Assembly: GCA_023425485.1 (NCBI GenBank)
Contig: JAFACO010000555.1
Span: 1 to 6,233 of the forward strand
Origin: Bacillota bacterium
Lineage (GTDB): Bacteria > Bacillota > Clostridia > Lachnospirales > Lachnospiraceae
DNA length: 6,233 nt
Direction: 5' to 3'
The translations under genes were made by a program, and so were the position numbers. The number at the start of each line of letters is the position of its first letter. The first letter of the stretch is position 1. The notes under the pieces were generated by a model. It had not been told where the DNA came from, ran no database searches, and saw only the letters and a program-made list of their open reading frames with translations. This document shows, piece after piece, positions 1 through 6,148 of the stretch.

Positions 1-971
1 CCAAAGGACATGTCAACTTATATTTTGGAGAAGAAAAGGTACAGTCCTTTGATAATCAGGGAACCCCTGAATCTAAATTCTCTGGATACTTTTTGCGTAT
101 TCAAAAAGGAATGGAGCCAGAAATACATGATTTTGATGTTATTACAAGTTTTAATAATGAAATTAGGCCTGTGTATATTAAAAATGTATTAAGAATCAAA
201 CAATCAGATTTAGTATATGGATCTATACACAAATTAAATAATTTGAAGGATATTATTAATTCTGTTCTGTTTAAGAAGTTTTTAACAACTAACTTTTTTA
301 CAGAACCAGGTGATATTTCTATTTATGATGAAGGACTTAAGAAGAATTTATTATTAGCTCGCAGGACTCTTTTTAATTGGTTTTATAAAGGAATTGATGA
401 TGCGGTATGGGATGTGCTAAAAAAATGTAGCTTGGATTTGATTAAAGGTTCTATTTACCGTGGTGAGTTATGGAAGGATGGTGGTAGAGCCTGCGAGCAA
501 TTCAATCTTTATATTTCACTCAAATATTATTTTGAAGGGAGAGAGTTAATGAACAATAGTATATTGGATGTGGACAAGCTTAGAGAAAAAGTAAATCAAG
601 TTACTACAGGGCGAATCGAATGTGATGAGGAATTTTATTTTGCAGCAGGTCAGTTGGCTAATTACTTTCTTACGTTGAGTAAGGCAAAAGTAAAAAGTCA
701 TTTTCTTTCAAAACCAATATTAACTGCAAAAACAAGTGAAAAAATCAAAGAGGAGCTAAAAAAACTCTATCATAAATATAGCTATGACATTAAGTTTGCT
801 CGCAGGTTTAATAATTTATATGCAATGATATGTTTATATACAGGTGGAAATACCAAGATAGATGAAGATGCTTTGCTGGCTGGCTATTTACATAGCAGTT
901 TGATTTATGAGGCGAAAAAAGAAACAGATGTGGATAAAATAACAATGGATGAAGAAAAGGATCAAGATTAA
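1..971 (+). CDS. cas8b: Cas8b, Cascade large subunit (5' truncated by window edge)
   Basis: Large subunit of the type I-B Cascade complex; in this family it recognises the PAM, helps open target DNA and recruits Cas3. The frame is open from base 3 (K-G-H-V-N-L-Y-F-G-E-E) to the TAA at 969-971, giving 322 residues with no start, so the N-terminal part lies upstream. A TTG at 93 is not the start, because family-like sequence continues before it (SKFSGYFLRIQKG). Visible family-like stretches are DLVYGSIHKLNNLKDIIN, the RRTLFNWFYKG region, and the C-terminal helical part with DEEFYFAAGQLANYFLTLSK and FNNLYAMICLYTGG. The tail is acidic (DEEKDQD). The stop is followed at once by the cas7 ribosome binding site, showing tight operon coupling. 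The assignment rests on recalled similarity to the Csh1/TM1802-type Cas8b families and on the next gene being cas7. Cas8 proteins diverge quickly, so the exact subfamily is less sure than the role. Confidence 0.9.
   Translation, partial: KGHVNLYFGEEKVQSFDNQGTPESKFSGYFLRIQKGMEPEIHDFDVITSFNNEIRPVYIKNVLRIKQSDLVYGSIHKLNNLKDIINSVLFKKFLTTNFFTEPGDISIYDEGLKKNLLLARRTLFNWFYKGIDDAVWDVLKKCSLDLIKGSIYRGELWKDGGRACEQFNLYISLKYYFEGRELMNNSILDVDKLREKVNQVTTGRIECDEEFYFAAGQLANYFLTLSKAKVKSHFLSKPILTAKTSEKIKEELKKLYHKYSYDIKFARRFNNLYAMICLYTGGNTKIDEDALLAGYLHSSLIYEAKKETDVDKITMDEEKDQD
549..971 (+). CDS. cas11b: Predicted Cas11b small subunit, translated from inside cas8b
   Basis: An ATG at 549 lies in the cas8b frame and would give a 140-residue protein identical to the Cas8b C-terminus, beginning MNNSILDVDKLREK. 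It is preceded by a purine-rich AGGGAGAGAG at 536-545, with GGAG at 538-541 placed 7 bases before the ATG. That is a good Shine-Dalgarno arrangement of a kind not expected by chance inside a gene. Published work showed that type I-B, I-C and I-D systems make their small subunit Cas11 by internal translation near the 3' end of the large-subunit gene. The length and largely helical character here fit that product. Cas11 copies pack along the Cascade belly and stabilise the target strands. No separate small-subunit gene lies between cas8b and cas5, which supports the idea. Expression of the short form is inferred, not seen. Confidence 0.68.
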   Translation: MNNSILDVDKLREKVNQVTTGRIECDEEFYFAAGQLANYFLTLSKAKVKSHFLSKPILTAKTSEKIKEELKKLYHKYSYDIKFARRFNNLYAMICLYTGGNTKIDEDALLAGYLHSSLIYEAKKETDVDKITMDEEKDQD

Positions 972-977
972 AGGAGG
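972..977 (+). promoter_or_regulatory. Ribosome binding site of cas7
   Basis: AGGAGG starts one base after the cas8b stop codon and sits 9 bases before the cas7 ATG at 987. It fixes the cas7 start and places translation of cas7 directly behind termination of cas8b, as expected in one transcript. Confidence 0.85.
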
Positions 978-986
978 GGTATTAGG

Positions 987-1940
987 ATGAATAAACGTAT
1001 CTATGGTGTATTAGGAATTGTGTCAAGGATGAGTAACTGGAATGCGGACTTTACTGGCTATCCCAAAACTACGTCAGATGGAACTGTATTTGGTAGTGAT
1101 AAGGCTTTGAAATACCCAATAAAATACATGTGGAATCAACAAGGTGAAAAGGTTTTATACATAAAATCCTTTAAAAAGCAAGAAGGAAAAAAGGGAGAAG
1201 TAGAGCTTTCTCCCAGGTCATTAACAGAAAGATATGATTACCTGTTTGAAAGAGATGGAAGTCAAGTAAAGGATAAAACAGAAATCTTAAGAAATCTATT
1301 CGCCTCTATTGACGTAAAAAACTTTGGAGCAACCTTTGCGGAAAAAGGGAATAATATATCAATTACAGGGGCCGTACAAATAGGGCAAGGTATGAATAAA
1401 TATGATGCATCCAGTGCGCAGGAACAACAGATATTATCTCCATTTCGTGATTCTTCAAAAGAAGGCACAGATGGAAAAGAAAAAGAGGAAGCAAAATCAA
1501 CAACGCTGGGCACAAAGATAGTAAGTGATGAAGCACATTACTTTTATCCCTTTGTGATTAACCCGGCAACCTATAATGAGTTCGTAGAATTAGGGGTGAC
1601 ACAGGGATACACGGAAGAAGATTATGAGAAATTCAAAAATACATCCTTAGTAGCAGCCACCTCATTTAGCACCAATGCAAAAATTGGCTGTGAGAATGAA
1701 TTTGCAATTTTTATTGAAACCAAAGAGGACGTCTATTTACCAGATTTATCTCAATACATCACATTTGTAAAAAACGGCGATATCAATGAAATTCGTGTGA
1801 ACATGGATGACTTATTAAATGGTCTGGATACTAATATAATAAAAGTTGAGATTTATTATAACCCTTACACCTTAACAGTAGTGCATGATATAACAAAGGC
1901 AAAAGCTTATAATATCTTCACAAAAAAGGAGATTATCTAA
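987..1940 (+). CDS. cas7: Cas7, Cascade backbone subunit (type I-B)
   Basis: Encodes a 317-residue Cas7-superfamily protein. Several copies polymerise along the crRNA spacer to form the Cascade backbone and hold the guide for pairing with target DNA. The N-terminus (RIYGVLGIVSRMSNWNADF at residues 4-22, then GYPKT) fits the first RRM-like strand and glycine-containing start of this family. It is followed by VFGSDKALKYPIKYMW (34-49), a conserved block in the I-B Cas7 proteins I remember. A lysine- and glutamate-rich stretch around residues 155-170 looks like a flexible insertion, probably in the thumb or web region. The C-terminal half contains YFYPFVINPATYNEF and TSFSTNAKIGCENEFAIF, also family-like. 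The start is set by AGGAGG at 972-977. The next gene begins 57 bases later on the same strand. It may belong to the Csh2/DevR-like group (PF05107), but I cannot test which profile scores best. Confidence 0.93.
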   Translation: MNKRIYGVLGIVSRMSNWNADFTGYPKTTSDGTVFGSDKALKYPIKYMWNQQGEKVLYIKSFKKQEGKKGEVELSPRSLTERYDYLFERDGSQVKDKTEILRNLFASIDVKNFGATFAEKGNNISITGAVQIGQGMNKYDASSAQEQQILSPFRDSSKEGTDGKEKEEAKSTTLGTKIVSDEAHYFYPFVINPATYNEFVELGVTQGYTEEDYEKFKNTSLVAATSFSTNAKIGCENEFAIFIETKEDVYLPDLSQYITFVKNGDINEIRVNMDDLLNGLDTNIIKVEIYYNPYTLTVVHDITKAKAYNIFTKKEII

Positions 1941-1987
1941 TCATTGCTAAGTCAAGCATACAGTTATATGTCCTTTCACAGGCGGAT

Positions 1988-1992
1988 AGGAG
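1988..1992 (+). promoter_or_regulatory. Ribosome binding site that decides the cas5 start
   Basis: AGGAG lies 5 bases before the ATG at 1998. The frame is open further upstream, with a TTG at 1944 and an ATG at 1968. Neither of those has a comparable site, and their extra residues (MSFHRRIGVR) precede the point where Cas5 family homology normally begins. Confidence 0.75.
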
Positions 1993-1997
1993 TAAGA

Positions 1998-2759
1998 ATG
2001 AACGTATTAAAGTTTACCCTAAGTGGGAAGACAGCTTTTTTTAAAAAGCCTGATGTAAATAGCAACTATTATTTTACCTATGGTAATATTCATAAAGTGG
2101 TACTACTTGGAATGTTCGGAGCAATTATGGGATACGGTGGATATAACCAGCAGGTTAGAAGTAAAGAAGCTCTTTATCCAGAATTTTATGAAAAGCTGCA
2201 AGATATAAAGGTTAGTATTGAACCAAAATGTAAAGGGTTTAAGAAGAAGCTGCAAATTTTCAACAATACAGTTGGTTATGCAAACGCAGATGGTAATTTA
2301 ATTGTGAGAGAACAGTGGTTAGAAGATCCTTGCTGGAATGTATATCTCTTATTAAAGGGTGACATCGAGAAGAAAATTGCAGAACGTATTTTGACTTCCA
2401 AAGCAACCTTTATTCCTTATTTGGGCAAGAATGATCACATGGCAACAATTTCAGAGGTAGAGATTAAGGAACTAAAGGAGATCAATCTGACGAAGGAATA
2501 TGGTATCAATAGTCTATATGTAAAAGATTGCTTTGAGACGTGTGTCGAGGAGGATTTTAGTGATATTTTTGATTTAGATGTGGAGCTAGAGTCAGGCTTC
2601 AGGTATGAAGAACGTTTACCGGTTGCATTAGAAGAAACAACTAATCAATATATTCTCGTACCCTTCGTATATACAAATGCAAAAGTTGTAGTAAAGCCTG
2701 AAAGGTCTGACGGAATTTTGATGGGTAGTTACAACGAAAAGATAATACAATTTTATTAA
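1998..2759 (+). CDS. cas5: Cas5, Cascade crRNA 5'-handle subunit (type I-B)
   Basis: A 253-residue Cas5 protein. In Cascade it caps the 5' handle of the crRNA and contacts Cas8b and the first Cas7. The N-terminus MNVLKFTLSGKTAFFKKPD (1-19) is the typical Cas5 opening strand, followed by a glycine-rich segment (GMFGAIMGYGGYNQ, 38-51). Residues 140-147, PYLGKNDH, match a hallmark of the I-B Cas5 (Cas5b/Cas5h) group. The start at 1998 is chosen from the ribosome binding site and from where homology begins; longer starts at 1944 or 1968 would add up to 18 unlikely residues. It lies 57 bases after cas7 and 108 bases before cas3. In type I-B, Cas5 is not expected to process crRNA (Cas6 does that), so a cas6 gene should be nearby outside the window. 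Confidence 0.93.
   Translation: MNVLKFTLSGKTAFFKKPDVNSNYYFTYGNIHKVVLLGMFGAIMGYGGYNQQVRSKEALYPEFYEKLQDIKVSIEPKCKGFKKKLQIFNNTVGYANADGNLIVREQWLEDPCWNVYLLLKGDIEKKIAERILTSKATFIPYLGKNDHMATISEVEIKELKEINLTKEYGINSLYVKDCFETCVEEDFSDIFDLDVELESGFRYEERLPVALEETTNQYILVPFVYTNAKVVVKPERSDGILMGSYNEKIIQFY
2034..2049. repeat. Short palindrome inside cas5
   Basis: GCTTTTT and AAAAAGC form a perfect 7-bp inverted repeat with a 2-base centre near the start of cas5. It encodes TAFFKKP-type conserved residues, so codon content explains it. It could form a small mRNA hairpin just after the start codon, but I attach no function to it. Confidence 0.3.
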
Positions 2760-2772
2760 ATTATAAGGACTG

Positions 2773-2831
2773 TGTCCTATCAAGTTTTATCATTTAACGG
2801 TTGTGGTGAATGGAAAATTATTGATAGGACA
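2773..2831. repeat. 11-bp perfect inverted repeat in the cas5-cas3 gap
   Basis: TGTCCTATCAA (2773-2783) is the exact reverse complement of TTGATAGGACA (2821-2831), with 37 bases between. In RNA this gives an 11-bp stem, with one more G-U pair possible outside, located between the cas5 stop and the cas3 ribosome binding site (2858-2863). A competing small hairpin, GGAC-TGT-GTCC (2767-2777), uses part of the left arm, so two alternative folds are possible. The right arm is followed by ATTTTCTCTTTC, which is not a clean U-tract, so I do not call it an intrinsic terminator. It could be an operator, an mRNA stability hairpin, or the boundary of a small element. Confidence 0.65.
2784..2818 (+). other. 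CRISPR-repeat-like segment between cas5 and cas3
   Basis: The loop of the 11-bp inverted repeat starts GTTTTATCATTTAAC and ends GTGGTGAATGGAAAAT. As I remember them, type I-B repeats of clostridia such as C. difficile and C. tetani start GTTTTATATTAAC and end GTGGTATGTAAAT over about 29-30 bases. The order of blocks agrees, with a few extra bases here (35 in total). It occurs only once here, so it is not an array. It may be a degenerate repeat, a pseudo-repeat of a regulatory crRNA-like RNA, or chance likeness in AT-rich DNA. Confidence 0.35.
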
Positions 2832-2851
2832 TTTTCTCTTTCTGGTATATC
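2821..2851 (+). promoter_or_regulatory. Weak candidate promoter for cas3
   Basis: TTGATA (2821-2826, five of six bases of the consensus -35) is followed after 19 bases by an extended -10 candidate, TGG plus TATATC (2843-2851). The spacing is longer than ideal and the -10 matches at only four of six positions. If real, the -35 would lie inside the right arm of the inverted repeat, making that arm a natural operator. Readthrough from upstream genes remains the simpler explanation for cas3 expression. Confidence 0.2.
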
Positions 2852-2867
2852 CCACAAAGGAGGTTAA

Positions 2868-5456
2868 ATGAGCTATTTTGATAATATCAAAGCAATAGAT
2901 TTAAAAGAGTTTTTGGTAGATCCGGACATTATATATGCTCATATCGACGAAGCTCAAAGGAAGGAGACTTTACGTGAACATAGTGACCTAAGTATAAAAT
3001 ACTTAAACTTGATCATAGAAAGAAAACGGCTGGATAATGTACTTGCTAGTTTTGAGGATAGATTTGTACATGGTTTGGGAATAGAAGGAAAACAGCTTTA
3101 TAGGGTTATGTTTTATCACACCATATATTTTCATGATTTAGGAAAAATAAATTGTAATTTTCAGTTCTCAAAAATGAAAAACAATAAATATAGAGACCTT
3201 CATAATATAGATTGTAATTATAGTAACCATTCTATGCTTTCAGCAATTCTATACATAAACGAATTTTTTCACAAAATATTAACAATTGAAAATGATGAGG
3301 AGAGAAAACAACTTTGTGTTTTCTTATTTCTTAACGCTTACGTAATCTCAAAACATCATGGAGATTTAGATAGCTTTGATGATTTTAAAAAGAAACTAAT
3401 AGAGCCAGATGGGGAAGGAAGACGTTTGTACACAGAGCAGAATATGCTATTTGCTTTTCAGTACAAAAAAGAAATCCTCGGGAAAAATCCACTCGGAAGG
3501 TTTGAAAGTATACTAAAACTGGTTAGTCAAAGAATGAATGACTTGAGCATTTTAAATACTGAATTCATTATAGATGTCTTTGTTTATGAAAGGCTACTCT
3601 CATCACTGCTTTTAGCAAGTGATTATTATGCTACAACAGAATTTAAGAACCAAAAGGAAGTAAATGAACTCGGTGAGATTAATGACGTAGAGGAGTTTTA
3701 TCAATCATTAAAGGCATCAAAGACCTATCAGAATATTCGTTCCTATGAAGCAAAGGAATATAATAAAGAGAAGAAAACCTTCATAGACATCAAGGATATT
3801 AATGTTTTAAGAAATGAATTATTTCTAGATGCAGAAAGAAGTTTTTTAAACCATAGAGACAAAAAGATTTTTTATTTAGAAGCACCTACCGGTGCAGGGA
3901 AGAGCTTGGTGAGTTTAAATCTGGCATTTAAAATGGTAGAAGAAGATACGCATATCAATAAGGTATTTTATGTATATCCTTTCAATACGCTTATTGAACA
4001 GAATATGGAGACTTTTGAAAAGATATTTAACGGAAGCCGTCACTTAAATAATATTGCGGTTATCAATTCGTTGGTCCCAATAAAAACAAGTTCTAAGATT
4101 AGAAATCTTACGGAAAATTCGGATGTCGTTAATGAAGACCATATTGATTATAGTAAATCTCTATTAGATAGACAATTTTTGCATTATCCAATCATATTAA
4201 CAACCCATGTCAGTATGTTTCGTTTTTTGTTTGGTACGAATAAGGAGGATTTATTTCCGCTATCTCAAATAGCTAATAGTGTTATCATCTTTGATGAAAT
4301 TCAAAGCTACAAGAATAGCATCTGGAAAGAAATAATCACATTTTTAGGTCATTATGCGAGCTTACTAAATATTAAAGTTATTATTATGTCTGCCACACTA
4401 CCGAATTTAAGTAAGTTATCTGGTATACCTATTAATGCAGTAAACTTAATTCCACGGAAGGAGAAGTATTTTCAAAATTATATATTTAAGAACAGGGTGA
4501 AGCTGGACTTTCATTTGTTGGATGCCACAGATGATATTATGGAGCAAGTACTACAACATACGGCAAGCAAGGCTCAAAAGGAAAATATTAATATACTTAT
4601 GGAATTTATTTATAGAAGTAGTGCAGATGAAGCATATGAAAAGTTAATCACGATGGATATTAAGAATAAGGAAATACTGCTGTTAACTGGTGAGAGCTCT
4701 GCATATGAAAGAAAACAGATTGTACAAACCTTTAAAAAACGTAAAAACATAATACTTGTATCCACTCAAGTAATAGAAGCAGGAGTAGATTTAGATGCTA
4801 ACATTGGTTATAAGGACATCTCGTTACTGGATTCAGAGGAACAGTTTATAGGGAGAATTAATCGGCATTTTAGTAAAGAGGGAGAAGTAGGAGAGGCATA
4901 TTTCTTTAACTTAAATTCAGCTGCAGCCCTATATAAAATGGATGTCAGGAAAGAGCTGAAATATACATTAATGAATCAGGAGATCAGAGACATTCTTGTA
5001 AATAAAGAGTTTACTGTCTATTATGATAAAATCCTTTCCTATTTGGCAACGCATACCGACAGTTCAGGTGGATTTGACGATTTTCTAAAGAGTGATATTA
5101 ACACACTTCAATTTAAAGAAATAGAAAACAGAATGAATTTAATTGATGAGCAGTACCAATATAGTGTTTTCTTAAGTAGAGATATTCAGATTAGTGATAC
5201 AGAGGTACTGAAGGGAGAGAAAGTCTGGGATAATTATGTGAAACTACTAGGAGATAATGATATGGACTATGCAGAAAGGAAAATAAAGCTCCAAGAAGCA
5301 TCCATTCTTTTAAATCACTTTATTTATAAAACCCGGAAGAAAGACTTTCCTTATGAAAAGCACATTGGAGATTTATACTATATTACTGATTGTGAAAAGT
5401 ACTTTGTAGATGGGCGATTTGTAAGAAAATTATTTGATGGAGATATATTCGTCTAG
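2868..5456 (+). CDS. cas3: Cas3, HD nuclease fused to DExH helicase
   Basis: An 862-residue effector nuclease-helicase. Once Cascade has bound a target, Cas3 nicks the displaced strand and degrades DNA while translocating with ATP. The N-terminal HD nuclease domain (about residues 30-260) shows H38, H89-D90 in YFHDLGK, H121 in NHSML, and H163-H164 in SKHHGDL, the expected metal ligands. The SF2 helicase core follows: Walker A APTGAGKS at 339-346, DEIQ at 476-479, SAT at 508-510, STQVIEAGVDLD at 632-643, and the QxxGRxxR motif (Q659, G662, R663, R666). A C-terminal region of about 170 residues completes it. All motifs appear intact, so the enzyme should be active. The ATG at 2868 has AGGAGG at 2858-2863, four bases upstream. 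It is separated from cas5 by 108 bases and from cas4 by 189, unusually loose spacing beside the tight cas8b-cas7 and cas4-cas1 junctions. Confidence 0.97.
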   Translation: MSYFDNIKAIDLKEFLVDPDIIYAHIDEAQRKETLREHSDLSIKYLNLIIERKRLDNVLASFEDRFVHGLGIEGKQLYRVMFYHTIYFHDLGKINCNFQFSKMKNNKYRDLHNIDCNYSNHSMLSAILYINEFFHKILTIENDEERKQLCVFLFLNAYVISKHHGDLDSFDDFKKKLIEPDGEGRRLYTEQNMLFAFQYKKEILGKNPLGRFESILKLVSQRMNDLSILNTEFIIDVFVYERLLSSLLLASDYYATTEFKNQKEVNELGEINDVEEFYQSLKASKTYQNIRSYEAKEYNKEKKTFIDIKDINVLRNELFLDAERSFLNHRDKKIFYLEAPTGAGKSLVSLNLAFKMVEEDTHINKVFYVYPFNTLIEQNMETFEKIFNGSRHLNNIAVINSLVPIKTSSKIRNLTENSDVVNEDHIDYSKSLLDRQFLHYPIILTTHVSMFRFLFGTNKEDLFPLSQIANSVIIFDEIQSYKNSIWKEIITFLGHYASLLNIKVIIMSATLPNLSKLSGIPINAVNLIPRKEKYFQNYIFKNRVKLDFHLLDATDDIMEQVLQHTASKAQKENINILMEFIYRSSADEAYEKLITMDIKNKEILLLTGESSAYERKQIVQTFKKRKNIILVSTQVIEAGVDLDANIGYKDISLLDSEEQFIGRINRHFSKEGEVGEAYFFNLNSAAALYKMDVRKELKYTLMNQEIRDILVNKEFTVYYDKILSYLATHTDSSGGFDDFLKSDINTLQFKEIENRMNLIDEQYQYSVFLSRDIQISDTEVLKGEKVWDNYVKLLGDNDMDYAERKIKLQEASILLNHFIYKTRKKDFPYEKHIGDLYYITDCEKYFVDGRFVRKLFDGDIFV

Positions 5457-5474
5457 TATAAAGGACTACTACTA

Positions 5475-5521
5475 TTACTAATAAACGCAAGAGCTTATGG
5501 TTGAATGAAAATATTAGATAA
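5475..5521 (+). repeat. Second intergenic element resembling the cas5-cas3 one
   Basis: TTACTAAT (5475-5482) can pair with ATTAGATAA (5513-5521, one bulged A), enclosing 30 bases that end TGGTTGAATGAAAAT. This closely matches TGGTGAATGGAAAAT at 2804-2818. Both elements also lie just after a stop codon followed by TATAAGGACT or TATAAAGGACT, with GGACT to GAATG separated by 41 and 40 bases. The pair therefore looks related by descent or by function. The arms here are weaker and the GTTTTAT block is not recognisable. Confidence 0.4.
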
Positions 5522-5529
5522 GAAAGGAA

Positions 5530-5601
5530 GCCACAAAACATTCGTCCAACCTTTTTATACATGACAAGTGAAGCGATTTGTCGTTTCATCTTGTTTGTGG
5601 C
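5530..5601 (+). other. Long bulged hairpin upstream of cas4
   Basis: GCCACAAA (5530-5537) pairs with TTTGTGGC (5594-5601). CAAGTGAAGCGA (5565-5576) pairs with TCGTTTCA-T-CTTG (5581-5593), with one G-U pair and one bulged T around a TTTG loop. The two 3' arms are directly contiguous, so the 8-bp and 12-bp stems could stack, leaving 27 bases bulged on the 5' side. ACATTCG in that bulge (5538-5544 region) could also pair with CGGATGT (5619-5625), forming a pseudoknot. No U-run follows, so it is not an intrinsic terminator. It may be a structured leader, a processing site or the footprint of a lost element. I recognise no known RNA family. Confidence 0.5.
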
Positions 5602-5607
5602 CATAAT
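5578..5607 (+). promoter_or_regulatory. Candidate promoter for cas4-cas1
   Basis: TTGTCG (5578-5583, four of six -35 bases) and CATAAT (5602-5607, five of six -10 bases) are 18 bases apart. They would start transcription near 5614, about 30 bases before the cas4 ATG. An internal promoter for the adaptation genes would fit the 189-base gap, but the -35 is weak and overlaps the hairpin stem. Confidence 0.28.
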
Positions 5608-5621
5608 ACTACTGCAAACGG

Positions 5622-5639
5622 ATGTATTATGCAATACAT
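5622..5639. repeat. Perfect 7-bp hairpin at the cas4 start region
   Basis: ATGTATT (5622-5628) and AATACAT (5633-5639) are perfect inverted repeats around ATGC, ending 6 bases before the favoured cas4 ATG at 5646. It occupies the place where a ribosome binding site would normally lie. It could be an operator or an mRNA hairpin affecting cas4 translation. Confidence 0.45.
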
Positions 5640-5645
5640 ACATAT

Positions 5646-6137
5646 ATGAAAGTAAATGGAACGCTGATAAACTATTATTTTCATTGTAAAAGGCAATGCT
5701 GGCTTCATGGTAATCGTGTGAATTTAGAGGACAATAGTGAAGAGGTTAAAATAGGGAAAGCACTTCATGAAGTAAGACAAGAGATGTATAAAGATACGGA
5801 AATCAGCATTGAAAATATAAAGATAGATAAACTGTCAGGTGAATATTTAACCGAAATTAAAAAATCTGATGCAGATATAAATGCTGCAACTTGGCAAATA
5901 CTACTTTACCTGAAAATATTAAAAGATAAAGGAATTGATAAAAAAGGTAAGCTGGAATTTATAGAAAAAAATAAAAGTAAAAGTATAATTTATGTAGAAC
6001 TTGATGAGAAAAAGATTATAGAGCTTAATCAGGTAATTGGTGATATTGAGGAGTTATTGCAGCAAAAGGATGTACCTGAAGTGAATAAATTACCAAAGTG
6101 TAAAAAATGCGCTTATTATGAATATTGTTTTATCTAA
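5646..6137 (+). CDS. cas4: Cas4, Fe-S exonuclease of spacer acquisition
   Basis: A 163-residue Cas4 of the RecB-like nuclease family. With Cas1-Cas2 it trims prespacers and helps choose those next to a PAM in the right orientation. Visible nuclease residues are H41 in GKALHE, D61 in IKIDKL, E70 and K72 in TEIKK, and Q84 with Y88 in WQILLYL. The iron-sulphur cluster ligands are C14 in HCKRQCWL and C152, C155 and C161 near the C-terminus, so all key residues are present. The start is uncertain. ATG 5646 gives MKVNGTLINYYF, the usual family opening, while ATG 5622 in the same frame adds MYYAIHTY. Neither has a clear Shine-Dalgarno, and 5622 lies in a hairpin arm. A stop at 5604-5606 limits the frame upstream. 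The cas1 ribosome binding site overlaps the cas4 stop, so the two are translated as a pair. Confidence 0.95.
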   Translation: MKVNGTLINYYFHCKRQCWLHGNRVNLEDNSEEVKIGKALHEVRQEMYKDTEISIENIKIDKLSGEYLTEIKKSDADINAATWQILLYLKILKDKGIDKKGKLEFIEKNKSKSIIYVELDEKKIIELNQVIGDIEELLQQKDVPEVNKLPKCKKCAYYEYCFI

Positions 6138-6142
6138 GGAGG
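6136..6142 (+). promoter_or_regulatory. Ribosome binding site of cas1, overlapping the cas4 stop
   Basis: AAGGAGG begins within the TAA of cas4 and is 6 bases before the ATG at 6149. This fixes the cas1 start and shows tight coupling of the two adaptation genes. Confidence 0.85.
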
Positions 6143-6148
6143 GTGCAA

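Noticed and set aside
10..192. 60-codon + strand reading frame at the window start
   Set aside because: It overlaps the cas8b frame, which is open from base 3 and carries family-like sequence; the frame is an out-of-phase shadow.
1262..1513. 83-codon frame on the - strand
   Set aside because: It lies wholly inside cas7 on the opposite strand, has no recognisable domain and reads as an antisense shadow.
1941..1997. Extra coding or regulatory element in the cas7-cas5 gap
   Set aside because: Its TGTCCTTTCAC resembles the TGTCCTATCAA arm at 2773, but the match is only 9 of 11 bases without a partner arm. The open frame there is only an upstream extension of cas5.
5530..5607. Rho-independent terminator after cas3
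   Set aside because: The stem is good, but the bases after it (CATAATACTACTG) are not a U-tract.
5383..5643. 86-codon frame on the - strand across the cas3-cas4 gap
   Set aside because: It overlaps the cas3 3' end, shows no clear ribosome binding site or known domain, and its hydrophobic stretch (LLVIVVVLY) comes from reading AT-rich intergenic repeats. A tiny membrane protein cannot be fully excluded, but the evidence is poor.
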